A stretch of DNA of 64,000 nt from the NCBI RefSeq assembly GCF_910592395.1, contig NC_088325.1, forward strand, positions 8,932,109 through 8,996,108, read 5' to 3'. The stretch is from Lineus longissimus (lineage: Eukaryota; Nemertea; Pilidiophora; Heteronemertea; Lineidae). Shown here in pieces: positions 1 to 11,254 of the stretch. The notes beneath the pieces were generated by a model, which saw only the letters and a program-made list of their open reading frames with translations, made no database searches and was not told the origin of the DNA. Numbering within the stretch: position 1 is the first letter of the stretch; every line of letters starts with the position of its first letter. The translations under genes and the position numbers were made by a program.

Positions 1-1
1 A

Positions 2-3000
2 AATCGAACAATTGGATGGTTTCATCCAGTGGAGGAGATCAGTGCTGCTGAGGAACTGGAGCAGTTTCGGCGAAAGGATCTGGACTTCAAGCCACCGAAG
101 AAAACGAAACGATCAAGACGCCCGAAAAAACCAGAGAGTATTTCACTGGAAACTAAAGTGCCTGTCAGTGAGCAGAAAAAGCCACAGGTTAACATTGCGA
201 ACATTAAGACGGTGGATAACTCTGAGTCTGACAATAATTGCAAGGATAAGTCTTCAATTTCCAGTGAGGTTCCTGATAATGAGGCTGCACAAGCCCGGTT
301 AGAAAAGCTTCTGGAAAAACTGGAGATAAAGGATCTTGACATAACCGTGGAACAAAGAGAAGTAGTGACAGATCTTATCGCAAGACATCAATATGTTTTC
401 TCTATGGGAGATTTCGACTTGGGAAAGACCACTGTCATACAGCATACCATCGACACAGGAGATGCGGTGCCGATCAAGCAGCGAGCAAGACGTGAACCTC
501 CACATAAGGAACACTTTGTTAAGGACACAGTCAAGGAACTATTCAATCGAGACCTGCTCAAGAAGTCAGATAGTCCTTGGAGCTCTCCGATCGTTCTGGC
601 CAAGAAAGCTGATGGCTCATACAGATTATGTGTGGATTACCGGAAACTTAATTCAGTGACAGTCAAATCAGCACAGCCATTAGCTCGAATAGATGATACT
701 CTGAACAAACTTTCGGGGGCCAAGTTCTTCTCTACTCTAGATTGCGCCAGTGGCTATTGGCAAGTGGGTATGTCACCTGAGGATCAGGCCAAGACATCGT
801 TTGTGACGGGAGTAGACCAATATGAATGGAAAGTGATGCCATTTGGTTTAACATGAGCCCATGCAACGTTCACACGCATGATGAACACAGTCCTGGGAGG
901 ACTGGACTTCTGTTTGGTTTACCTCGATGATATCATTGTTCATTCATCCAGTTTTGAAGAACACATGAGTCAGCTGGATCAAGTATTCACACACCTGGAA
1001 GCAGCCAATCTGAAGTTAAAACCAAGCAAGTGTAAACTTTTCCGAGAGATGGTGAAATTCCTTGGCCACATTGTGAACACTGGAGGCATATCAACAGATC
1101 CAGAGAAGGTTGAGAAAGTAAAAAATTGGCCTACTCCAACTTGTGTGTCAGAAATTCGTTCGTTCATGGGTCTTGCGACGTACTATCAAAAGTTTGTCCC
1201 AGACTTCGCTCAAATTGCCTCTCCATTGCACAATTTGACAAAGAAGGGTGTGCAATTCGCGTGGTCGGAGCAGTGCGAGAAATCTTTTCAGACATTGAAG
1301 GAGAAGCTGATAACTTCACCGATACTGGCCTATCCAGATTTCAGCAAGGACGCCGGATCTTTCATTCTGGATACAGATGCAAGCGATTTTGCCATAGGAG
1401 CAGTTTTGTCACAAAGGCAGAGAGATGGAACAGAGAAGGTCATAGCCTATGGGAGTAAAAGTCTACAAGGAGAAATGAATTACTGTACAACAAGGAGAGA
1501 AATGTTAGCATTTGTTACATTTGCAGAGCACTTCCGGTACTTTCTGCTTGGGAAGCAATTTCACGTGCGGGTGGATAATATGGCATTGAGATGGCTGTTG
1601 AACTTCAAGGAACCTTCAGGACAAATTGCGAGATGGCTAGAAAGGTTAGCAGAGTTTGACTACGTCATCGAACATCGGCCAGGAGTAAAACATGGTAATG
1701 CTGATGCATTGTCTAGGAGACCAAAGAAAGTTCGGCAACATGGAGATTGTCCATCCTGTGGACCCACAGACCGACCAGCACCTCCAATGGTTAACATAGT
1801 GCAACTAAAAACTTCTTTAGACATCCCGGAACTAACGATTGATGAGATCAGGAAAGCTCAGAAGGAAGATCCAGATATTCGGGCCATTCGACAACATATT
1901 GCTGAGACGACGGAGAAACCATCACAGAAGGCACTACAGTCATGTAGCTCTCTCCAGCGAGCTATTTGGGCTCAGCATGGTCTACTGGAAATAAAGGACG
2001 GAATCCTATACTTGAAAAGCCAGGGCAAACTCCGACTAGTTCTTCCTCAATCCTGCATTGCCACAGTCGTCAAGGAATTACACCAAGGTTATGCTGGTGC
2101 CCATCTTGGAGTACAAAAGACTGTCTGGAAAGTGAAACAGCGCTGTTGGCTCCCAGGACTGAAGAAAAATGTAATACATTTCATTCGTTCTTGTGAAACT
2201 TGTCAGAAGTGCAAATACGGAAAGCGCACTAAAGCCGACTTACAGAGTATTCCAGTTGGTCGTAGAAACCAACGAATTCACATTGATATCGTAGGACCAA
2301 TCAACCCACCATCAAGGAAAGGAAACCGATACATTCTCGTGGCCCAGGATGCTTTCACAAAATGGCCCGAGGCGTGGCCTATCAGGAATCAGAAGGCTAC
2401 AACATGTGCTAAGGTGCTGGTGAATGAATATGTTTGCAGATTTGGTACTCCAGAGAACCTTCACTCGGATCAGGGGACTAACTTTGAATCCAAAGTATTC
2501 AAGAAAATGTGCAAACTACTGAATATTCATCAATCCAGGACCACAGCTTACCATCCGCAATGTAATGGACAGGTTGAAAATTTCAATGGATCCTTGAAAA
2601 GAATGCTGACTACTATGGTGGACGAGGAGGGTAGGGACTGGGATAACCACCTTCCAGCTTCCCTAATGGCCTTTCGTTCAGGAATTCAAGCTTCGACCTT
2701 AGAGACCCCAGCTGCGATGACCTTTGGTGAAGAAATGAACCTTCCACTGGACCTCGTCCTTGGAACATCTAGTACATCAGACAATGAGACTGAGTCAACG
2801 AAGTATGTTTCGGATCTCCGGAAAATGATAGAGCGTGCAAACCGAAGGGTACGGGAAAATTTGAAGATAGCGCAGAGACGTCAAAGGACCCACTATGACA
2901 GAAATTCGAAGTCCTCATCTTTTAAACCGGGAGACCAGGTTCTAGTCATAAACCATTTTGTGAAAGTCGATGAGGTTTCCAAGTTCCATAAACCATGGAA

Positions 3001-3133
3001 GGGACCATTTGAGGTTTTGCAGAAGTTGTCCGAGGTTAACTTCAAGTTATTTCCACTGGGAGGATCCAAGAGGCACTCCAAGGTAGTTCATCTCAACAAT
3101 ATTTTTGAAAGTATTTTATACGGGGAAAGATAG
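2..3133 (+). pseudogene. pol: Ty3/gypsy retrotransposon pol (RT-RNase H-integrase), one in-frame stop
   Basis: The reading frame is open from the left edge of the window, so gag and protease would lie outside. In order it encodes the reverse transcriptase (palm motif VDYRKLN, then PFGLT, then the catalytic YLDD after position 878), RNase H (LDTDASDFAIGAVLS, TRREMLAF, DNMALRWL and the connection-end motif NADALSRRP), an HHCC integrase zinc finger (HQGYAGAHLG ... CETCQKC, about 2080-2215), a DDE integrase core (HIDIVGPI, SDQGTNFES, NGQVENFNGSL) and a GPF/GPY-like C-terminal module near 3000. The frame is broken once, by TGA at 854-856 between PFGLT and YLDD. Upstream and downstream segments share one frame, so this is a point nonsense codon and not a frameshift. 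All catalytic residues I can identify are kept, which suggests recent decay. Family assignment is confident; the clade is not determined. Confidence 0.95.
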
Positions 3134-3473
3134 GGAGCAGCTAAATGAGATAGGATTAGTAGGGAAAACTTCAAGAGAAACTGCATTAGATTCTCACGAG
3201 GTGGAGTCCGATTTGGAATCTTCCCCTATTAAGTCTACTCAACTCACTGATAGTCCTTCTTCCGAGGATGGTTAGGACATCGAACATGAAGAGAAGCAGT
3301 CTACACGTACATTACGACCCCGCAAGAACATCTTGAAGCCGGCGCGTTTTGGAATTGATTGCTGCAGCCTTCATCAGATGCAACAGGAAATCATCAAGAA
3401 GAAGAAGAAACATTGGTTGAAGAAAGGCAGTAAACTACGCAGGTTTGGCTGTCAGGATAGCATCAATAGTTAG
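3129..3473 (+). pseudogene. Decayed C-terminal tail of the gypsy pol
   Basis: The pol frame ends at TAG 3131-3133, but the +1 frame is open from 3129 to a TAG at 3273-3275. It reopens after that stop through a basic segment near 3308-3360 containing LRPRKNILKPARFGID, the kind of Arg/Pro-rich tail found at the end of many Ty3/gypsy integrases, and runs on to the TAG at 3471-3473. I infer a small indel near the G-run at 3122-3125 plus one nonsense codon. The last part of the tail is Lys-rich. It could instead be simple 3' non-coding sequence, but the Arg-Pro motif argues for former coding. Confidence 0.55.
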
Positions 3474-3550
3474 TCAAGATAGAACCCCTGGTCTCCTCTC
3501 AACGCTTTGTTAGAGATGGAGGCTTGTGCCGCTTTGGTCACAATGTAGGT

Positions 3551-3590
3551 TACTAATGAGGCCGTTTTCTTTCTTTTCCTATCGTTTCAG
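3551..3590 (+). promoter_or_regulatory. Splice-acceptor-like site immediately before the third ORF
   Basis: A branch-point-like TACTAAT (3551-3557) is followed by a pyrimidine-rich run (about 3565-3587) and CAG ending at 3590, with the ATG of the next ORF starting at 3591. In retroviruses and env-carrying gypsy elements the 3' ORF is commonly translated from a spliced subgenomic RNA, and this arrangement is what such an acceptor would look like. The matching donor would lie upstream of the window. Confidence 0.6.
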
Positions 3591-4466
3591 ATGGAGTCCG
3601 TTATCAATCTAGATGGTTTGCCGCATGATGTGAAAGAGGCAAAGTCTGAAGTTACAAAGGCCCTATATTCGTTTGTTCATCGAAGACTCCGGTTTCGTCA
3701 GGAGGTGGACATTCCTTTTATTGAATTGGAGCGATTGATAGAAATATCCACATCAAATGTTGTCGACGTAAAACTCACTCTCACCAGTGCAGTGATCCAA
3801 ACATTTAAAATGCTGATTTTCCGGATCCGTCCTAGCTGGAATGTCCAGATGAAAGCTATTAATGAAGTGGTAACCCTTGTCATCACGTTTCTTAAAGAAA
3901 GAGGTGTCAGTGATTTGAAAATTAATGATGTTAGAGATCGAGTACGTGTGCTGCAAGATAGAGTTAGGGAGTACAATGCCGCTGGGAAGCAGCGTCCGCC
4001 GATTTTGCTTCTCGGGGACTCCATGTTTGTCAAGACCAAGCCATCGTCAGATCTGTTTCCATTAGCTTTTTCAGGGCAGACGGCAGAAGGGTTGAGAGTG
4101 ATGTTGAAGAGCATTCAACCCAGACTAAATATCAGCGATGTTGTCATCACCCACGGGCTTAACCACACTAACGACTATGGGGAGCCGGAAGAAGACATGA
4201 TCATCATCAGAGATTTTCTTATACAACATTACCCCATGGCCCGCATTTTTCATCTTCAACTACCAGTGTCCCCAAAGGTGGCGAGAAGTGATGGTATGAT
4301 AAGACGTGCACTGCGATTTAATGGAATGATGCAACGAGTTGGATTCCAGTCCATTCCTTATCCGATGCTGAATAGATACGGATTTGACCATGACCAGTTC
4401 CACTACTCCAAGATCGGGAGGACCACCGTCGAGAGGCAGATTGTGCAGTATGTCAGGGGACAATAA
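3591..4466 (+). CDS. SGNH/GDSL-hydrolase-like protein in the env position of a gypsy element
   Basis: A complete 291-residue ORF lies about 460 bp downstream of pol and before the 3' LTR. Residues 1-130 are largely helical and charged, without a recognised domain. Residues 136-290 look like an SGNH fold: ILLLGDSM with GDS at 142-144 (block I nucleophile Ser), a VITHGLNHTND segment at 185-195 in the place of the block III Asn, and DHDQFHYSKIG at 266-276 with a DxxH pair (Asp268, His271; block V). No signal peptide, transmembrane segment or furin site is visible, so it is not a classical envelope. The start is chosen at the ATG abutting the acceptor-like CAG. SGNH-type esterase domains are known in other retroelements (CR1 ORF1, some tyrosine-recombinase elements). 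Its role here is unknown and the enzymatic call rests on motifs alone. Confidence 0.7.
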   Translation: MESVINLDGLPHDVKEAKSEVTKALYSFVHRRLRFRQEVDIPFIELERLIEISTSNVVDVKLTLTSAVIQTFKMLIFRIRPSWNVQMKAINEVVTLVITFLKERGVSDLKINDVRDRVRVLQDRVREYNAAGKQRPPILLLGDSMFVKTKPSSDLFPLAFSGQTAEGLRVMLKSIQPRLNISDVVITHGLNHTNDYGEPEEDMIIIRDFLIQHYPMARIFHLQLPVSPKVARSDGMIRRALRFNGMMQRVGFQSIPYPMLNRYGFDHDQFHYSKIGRTTVERQIVQYVRGQ

Positions 4467-4994
4467 TCAAGTACGAATGGGCCGGAGACCCCTTCTCCCG
4501 ACGATTTGTAGGGAGGGGAGGGGAGTACCGCATTGGATACTCTTTGGCGCCCATTTCGTTACGTCATTATAAATTTGCTGAACAATTATATTCCTTCATG
4601 TTGAATTTTACAGTCATTATATAATTGTACTGTTTGGGGAGGGTTAATTGCAAGTAGTTTTGTGTAAATAATAAGTGAATTTTTATTTGAGCAATGGTAT
4701 TAATATGTAGATTCTAGTCATGTAAACCACTGTAAGTTTAATAGTTAGTAAGGTGGTAATTTAGGATTATAGATATAGATATTGTGTTCATTGTGTACAG
4801 GCGATGTATATAGATTGAGGTGTAGTTACAGATACCGTTAGTTTGAAATAATCTTCGTAGGAATCACTAAATTTTGTATAGAATATTAAGTATCACTAAT
4901 TATATCATCCAGTGCCTATGTGGTCGCTACCATGTTTAGTTTCCATAAGAATTTGATGGTCAGAGTAACTCTGACCAATTTTTGAAGGGGATGG
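4467..4994 (+). other. 3' untranslated region of the gypsy element with two purine tracts
   Basis: AT-rich sequence without an ORF. A G-rich purine tract (AGGGAGGGGAGGGGAG) occurs near 4510-4525 and a second (GAAGGGGATGG) at 4984-4994, directly before the TGTGGTGATC that I take as the LTR start. The second is the better polypurine-tract candidate because of its position. Confidence 0.5.
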
Positions 4995-5297
4995 TGTGGT
5001 GATCTCGGTCTTGACGGCACCGTTGCTAACTGTTGCGAACTGTTGCTACGCAGGGTGACGTCATCACCGGGTTTGGCGCATCCTCCTCATGTGACGTATG
5101 TCGATGAAGCCGACGTCTTTGGGCGACGTCGGGCGGTCACGGCAGGGGATTGTTGAAAAATGTATGTAGGTTGTTGGAAGAAAAAGGCGGAAGGAGAGCG
5201 CACGAAATAAAAAAGAGAGACACCGTATTTGAGCCGTTTTATGGCATTTATTACAAGAAGAGGAGCGGAAGATTATTACAACCTGAACACCCTACTA
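4995..5297 (+). repeat. Probable 3' LTR of the gypsy element
   Basis: Starts TGTGGTGATC right after a purine tract. It contains a palindromic CRE (TGACGTCA, 5056-5063), other GACGTC motifs and AATAAA at 5206-5211. The right edge is uncertain: ACA at 5287-5289 or CTA at 5295-5297 are candidate ends. The 5' LTR is outside the window, so no comparison is possible. Confidence 0.5.
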
Positions 5298-6009
5298 TGA
5301 AGGCTGGTGGATTGGTTTCGAAAATAACCCCACAGTTTTGGGGTACGGCTGTTAACCATTTCCTACTCATTTTCCTTTTAAAAAAACATGCATTATCCCT
5401 CAAAATAGGCTAAGTCTTTTGTCAATTTTCGTGCATCAAACAGAATTATCACTAAACACCGCCTATTGAAATTGAAAGTACATGATCTGAGCTACCTTGT
5501 CATGCCTTTTGTTTTGCCCCAGGTACATTTTAATGACAGGTACAGTACGTCCCAAAAACAATGCAATCTCAAATTTCAGTAAAAAGGCAATTTTAACTCT
5601 CCTTTAGCTCAAACACTGCAGTTTTTTAGGTAATGCCACTTCCAGGTAAGGAAGTCAGAATGCTGTTTTTTAATTTGCAAAAGAAAAAAATCCGGCCGCC
5701 CTTACGGTTTTCCGGTGAGGGGGTCGAGTCGCGCCCTTCTCACTGGTGCCCATTTTTTGCCCATTCCCTCAGATAACTGACGAAATACACATGCTTTCCA
5801 AATAAAATTACATTTTTAGATGTTAGTGAATCCCCCTCTCCCTTGCCCCTCCCACACACTCCCTCAAACAACCTAGAGGCCTTTATTACCCCTGTGGAGG
5901 CTTAGCGGTCTAGGCGGAAACGAACACCAGCAACGACAACAACAACAACAGTTACAGTTACAATGCATTGTGTACATGCACGTGTACATTGTGTGATAGT
6001 CTATTGAAA
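5298..6009. other. No gene seen; short AAC microsatellite
   Basis: Flanking DNA of the gypsy element. It contains an imperfect (AAC)n tract near 5935-5952. Nothing else is recognised. Confidence 0.5.
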
Positions 6010-6117
6010 ATGGAACCTGAAAAATCACAGTTGAAATGTGGATTTGCTGTCATATCCAAGGATATCGAGTGTGGTACTGACGCTTCATACCCCAATGACA
6101 AGAGTGTGATCCCCTAG

Positions 6118-7157
6118 AAACAATGTAAGAAGGACGTTCACTCCCATTTGATGCGTTGGATGTCCTCCAGGAAAGCCAGTCAAGTCAAAAGTGAATGGGA
6201 GCTCATAGCACTTCGTGCTGGCGTGTTTGATATGAGTTCTCCAGTTCTGGACACCACAATATGCCCGAACCACCGATACAAGTTGAGTTTATCATGGAAT
6301 CAGCAAAGGAGATGCCAGCACCCACTTCATCAACCCTCTAAAACAAGTCGGAAGCCCAGAAAAGATGGTGGTTCAGTTCATCGAGCGATGTCTCGGGAAA
6401 TATACATCAAGTGGGGAGTTTTTGTCCCAGTTGGCTCAGGTAAGGGATCGGTCTCAAAATCACTGAAGTAGAAAAGAAGCAGTAGGCCTGTCATGATACC
6501 CACTCTGACTAAAACTAACTTTGGTGCAAAACCAACTGAGTGATAACAATTTACCACTTCACTTGTGTTCTTCCTAGAAAGTTGATTGGAGCCTTGGCTT
6601 GATGATCAGGAAGTCCCAGTTATGATTCCCTGCCAGTGCCACTGGAGGTGATGCTTCACTGCCGTACAAAATCAGCATGGCCGGTCGCATTATCAAAACA
6701 AGTCTATCATCATCATCACGTCCTCACACTATTATATTGCTCATCATATTATCATTACCCCCATAATCTGGTGCCTTTTCAGCTCTGTGTAAAGGATGTG
6801 AGGCTAAACATCGAGTATCTGTGGCAAATGTAGAACCAGAAGTAGAACCAGCACCCATGGATACAGAGGTGAGTTGAATGAAAAAAAGGGGAGAAGATTC
6901 GGGGCAAGCCAAAGTGAATATTGGTTAATTCTGCCTGCAGCGACTGACTCACATGTAAGAAGGTCACTGATGAGAGAGGAGGGACTAAGCTGAAAACATT
7001 GATGCCATTCTGGCTCCCATCTCCTTGGCAATGAGGGATTCTAAGCCAAACCTGATTCTCCATCAATATCTTTTTTCAGTCCGCTGTTGCCTCTTCTTCT
7101 GTTCAACCAGCCGACGCCTTAGAAAACCCAGCAGACGGGACAGAAGGGCAAATTTGA
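6118..7157 (+). CDS. 3' part of an unidentified multi-exon host gene (three exons)
   Basis: Exons 6118-6439, 6783-6868 and 7080-7157 join in frame. The first contains NHRYKLSLSW, a Cys/His pair in RRCQHPLH, and ends ...GVFVPVGS with donor AG|GTAAGG. The second begins after CCTTTTCAG and continues ALCKGCEAKHR, putting a CxxC next to the VPVGS motif. The third begins after TTTTTTCAG and ends at TGA 7155-7157. Codon phases match at both junctions, which supports real splicing. I recall similar cysteine-containing regions (xxHPLHxxx...VPVGSxLC) in uncharacterised invertebrate proteins but cannot name the family. Upstream, the same frame is open from an ATG at 6010, with TAG at 6115-6117. That TAG may be the end of an acceptor (CCCCTAG) or a nonsense codon, so the 5' structure is unresolved. 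A possible poly(A) signal AATAAA lies at 7902-7907. Confidence 0.6.
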
Positions 7158-10100
7158 TGGGTAATGTTGTTGCAACAGTATCATAAGGACTGCTGGTCAA
7201 GCACTCTTGAGCTGGGAGAGAGAAATGATAAGAGGGTGGAGACAGATTTTCTGAAATGTTGGTCTTTGAGTCATGACTGGGCAGAATTAGCCCAGTGAAA
7301 GTTGTCAGCTACACATCAAGAATTCTTGATTTAGAATGAAAGGGTACGACTTTATTGGATGTACATTCATCAGGCTTGACCAGAGATTTTCCACGCCATT
7401 GATTGCAAATGCATTGTTCGCATTCTACAATACATCTCTCATTTTCTAAAGAAAATACATGCTGAATTTCCTAAAACTGTTACATGCTGTGTTTTTGTCT
7501 CCCTTGACTAACATAACCTGCAATGTGAAGGACATCCAGATTTGATGTTCTAGTATATCTAGCGGGTGGTTCATCAGGTAAAATGCGGGGCTTGGTTAAA
7601 AAATGATTTTATAGCGATATCTTGGGATAAATTTGAACTTTGGCTTTCAGTAAACAATTGTAAATGCCAAGATAGATTTTTAATGTCAGTATACTTAGTA
7701 GCGCTAATGTCAGTTTTGAACAACCAAGCCTGCTACTGGAAAGTGGGACTCTCTCCTGATACTATCCTGCACTTGGGCCTGACATGTAGTACCGTAAATG
7801 AGGTGTTACTAGTATTGGTCCCTCCCTAGTAGTGGTTAGTAGTGGTTTGGCTATTGTCTGCAAAATAGCCTTTTTTCTATGTATCATTATATTAGCTTGT
7901 AAATAAATCACCCATTTGTAAAAAAAAAGTGTCCCTGCTTCTTAGATGGCAGCACTGTCCTCTGCAGACAGGTACAAGTGTAGCATGTGGAAAGTTGTGA
8001 TCTCTCCTAAGGGACTGGACAGTACCGTAACTCAGTTCATGAAAAACTTCTCCATTCCAGTACATGTATAATGTACAATTTAGCCAATGCTAGAGCAACT
8101 CCAGGAGAACATTTCACCGCCAACCAAGGAGCTAAAAACTTCCAATAGCAGTACTCTGACGGTGCAGCCAACTGCAGGGTTGTCCTCATCAAACAGTAAT
8201 TACAGTAGGAACTGCACCTTTGGTCAATTGGCTCCTTAGCAATGGAAGGTGTTACTAGTATGTGAAATGAGCACTTCTGCAAGGTTCTTAGGAACAGGAT
8301 GATCCCTGCATGGGTTGATAAAGATGTATTAGTAGGTCATACCACATGCCCTTCAGGTGCCTTAGCCATGGGGGGGGGGGGGGGGGGGGGTCCAACCCTT
8401 ACAACATGCTCTGGCAGCATGACACAGGCTAATGAATGGGTCAACATTAGCATCCTCACCAACAGGGGGGTTTCTTTAGGTTTTCGGACTGTAAGAAGGC
8501 CTACAGGTAGCTTATTCAATTACGTTGCCATCAGGTAGGCCAAGGCCGAAATGTTATTTGAAATTCAAATCAGCATTTCAGGACCTATGGGGCCCAATTC
8601 CCCAAAGGGCTTTCATCAAGGGCAAATTTGTAGTCATGAGCTTGTTCTTTTTTTGGGGGAAAAATGCAAGTGGAGTTATTTACCGGTAGGCCTACTTAAA
8701 ATAGGTTAGTAGGCCTAGGCATGGGGGGGGGGGGGGGGGGGGGTGATCATGGTGGTTGACAACTACTAATCCTCATGGCCAGCACCAAGCATAAATTATG
8801 TGTTCATTATGCATTTATTTTATAATTCATCAAGTGTACACAAGGTGGCAGCACTAGCCAATGAGTGTCATTTTGGTGGAAAATAGCACTTTTTCCTTGG
8901 TTTATCCTGGGAAAACAGTAAAAGCGGCCGGAAATTTTATTTCTGATTTTGAAAGTAGGTATCATTACCTTTATCATGTGCAAGCCACAGCATTCAAAGA
9001 CCTGCAGTGTTGGATATATGAGCGTCGATAGAGAGCTCTTCCTAAGCACTGCCCCTAGGTATGCATAATTACTAGGCCTAGCACGACCAAAGTATGAAGT
9101 GTTACTCAATGACCTGTTGCAGAATGGAAGATCTCATCAAATACTTCCATCATACAAAGGGGGAAAATCCAGCTATTTTTTTAGTCTCTGCAGGGGTGCC
9201 CAACATTTTTTGACCCAAAAATACACAAAAAATAGGGGGAAAAAAGCTAAAACAAGCCCCCTAACTAGGCCTGCCCCTAACTCGGTTGCTAGTGATTTTT
9301 GAGAGTCATCAATTGCTGTGTAATGATGTCTTAGTGGAAGGATCTTGCATACCTAATCTCGTTAAAAACGGTTGACCCCCACCTTGCCACCCTCTGCATG
9401 GTGGTATCATGGACTGACACTTAAATGGACAACACTTCCGGATACATACACGTTCGCTCGGTTCTGCAATAGCGTGGTTTCAGTATTGGAGGAGCGTGTA
9501 ACGTTGCCGCGATGATACCGCCCCCGAAACAAAAGCGGGCATGACGTCAACGCATAGCACTGCCATCTATTAGGAACTGAGGGAACTATTTCACAATGTC
9601 GCTCATTTCCAGTGATGTGAAAATAATGAAAAACTGAGAATCATAAATCATTAAACGCATCATAAAAAATGCCAGACCAGCTCTTCCAATTCAATGGTGT
9701 AGAAGGTGACATTCCTACACCTCATCCTCTAATAGTTAATCATCCTTTAACAGCTAAACAGGTATTCTGTGTTTAAACGGTGTTGCAAAGTGATTTTTTA
9801 TTGATTGTGGCAAATATAAGTTCTAAATTTCTTTAGCAGAACTAGGAATCGAACCGGACTAAAATTTAGTATTGAAGGCTTCGTAACATATAGGGTTACA
9901 TAAAATAAAAGTTTTCAAGTCAATTGCTCCAGTGGAGTCGAAACGTTCCACCGTCAGCCAATCTGAGCTATTTGACCTCTAAAACCTTAAACATTTGCCA
10001 TAGTCGAAAACCCGTGAGATTAGTAATGTATGGGCATATAAATGATGAAAAAAATGATGATCAAGCCCTTAGTTTGGGAGTTTGTGTTTTTGGATTAAGT

Positions 10101-10327
10101 CTTCTGGTAAAAATTGGAAAATTGACGAGACCAAACTTGTACGTGTATATTTATCGGTTCAAGTTATAGTAAGTATTACTCTACATACATGCTATGGATG
10201 ATACCTCCAGAGCCAACAAATAGTTCGATCAGTCAGATCAGTTGATGACATGATCAGGACTAAAAGCTCACGCTGAAGAAATTCGAAGATTTTTTCCCTC
10301 CAATTTTAGCTATGTATTTCTATTGGC
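7158..10327. other. Non-coding stretch with two 21-nt poly-G runs
   Basis: I see no supported gene. G homopolymers of 21 nt occur at 8370-8390 and 8723-8743, and the ORFs crossing them are artefacts of the run. The segment 9360-9640 is GC-richer, with a TGACGTCA site near 9543, but no coding signal. Confidence 0.6.
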
Positions 10328-10332
10328 CTAAT

Positions 10333-10792
10333 CACCACGGAGAATCAAAATCCTGAACTCCGGGTAGCAAGTGCCAAGTCCAGACTGGTTCAGAGTCGTC
10401 TGGTATTCCTGAATTCCGAGTCGCTCGATAGAGCGTCTAGGAACACAGCACTCCCTTCCTTCAAAGACCCAATGAAGTTCTAATGTGCATTCGAATCTGG
10501 GGATCTTAGGGAACACGATAGTTGAAGATTCACATTAAAGGTTTCGTCCCGGAGGCTGCAATAAATGATGTTTATGCTTGCTTTACGATCTTTTGCTTCG
10601 TCACGCCGCCCAAGCAGAGATGTAGATCCGAATATACGCGTCCATAAAATACTACCTAATTTACACATACCATGGGAGAGCCAATATTGGGAGGAAACAA
10701 TTGAAGGACTCGGAATTCAGGAATACCAGACTACTCCGAACCTGGACTTGGCACTTGATGCCCGGAGTTCAGGATTTCGATTCTCCAGGGTG
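10333..10792. mobile_element. 460-bp foldback MITE with 5-bp target duplication
   Basis: About 90 bp at the left end (10333-10425) are the inverted complement of the right end (10703-10792) with scattered mismatches. The left begins CACCACGGAGAATC and the right ends GATTCTCCAGGGTG. The element is flanked by CTAAT on both sides (10328-10332 and 10793-10797). No transposase is encoded. The superfamily is not assigned. Confidence 0.85.
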
Positions 10793-11254
10793 CTAATATT
10801 GACACACATGTACGAAAGTTAATGAGAGAAAAAAAATATGACGAGCACCCCAGACATCCACGATATCTGTATATTCATATTTTCGATTAAAAAAAAAGGA
10901 CACTTGTTGCAAGATCAACACAGAATTTAAACCTCACTGATCATGCCGGCTAAATTCAAGGGCATGTGCATAGATGCTGAGGTGGATCAAAATAAACAAA
11001 TAATATGAGTTTAATTGATGGTCCGAATTAGCTTGCTCAAGCATAATGCTGCGGGAAAATTACTGTCTAGGCCCACACAAAAAATATCAGCATATAGACC
11101 TGTCAGAGCTCATTGTTTATATATTGAACATCCAGTCATTTGGAATGCTATTTCTACGATCATGAAAAATGTACATGTATCTTTTATCAACAGTTTATGA
11201 CATATCGGCTGGCTGATTAAGCTTTGTTTTATTGTGTTGGTATCTTGCCATGAA

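Noticed and set aside
5150-5413. ORF at the end of the gypsy element
   Set aside because: Runs out of the LTR into flanking DNA and has no recognisable domain.
6010-6114. First exon of the 6.1-kb gene starting at ATG 6010
   Set aside because: In frame with the next exon but separated by TAG 6115-6117, which fits an acceptor end equally well; left unresolved rather than annotated.
8299-8538. ORF with a Gly run
   Set aside because: Created by the 21-nt poly-G homopolymer; no domain, no splice context.
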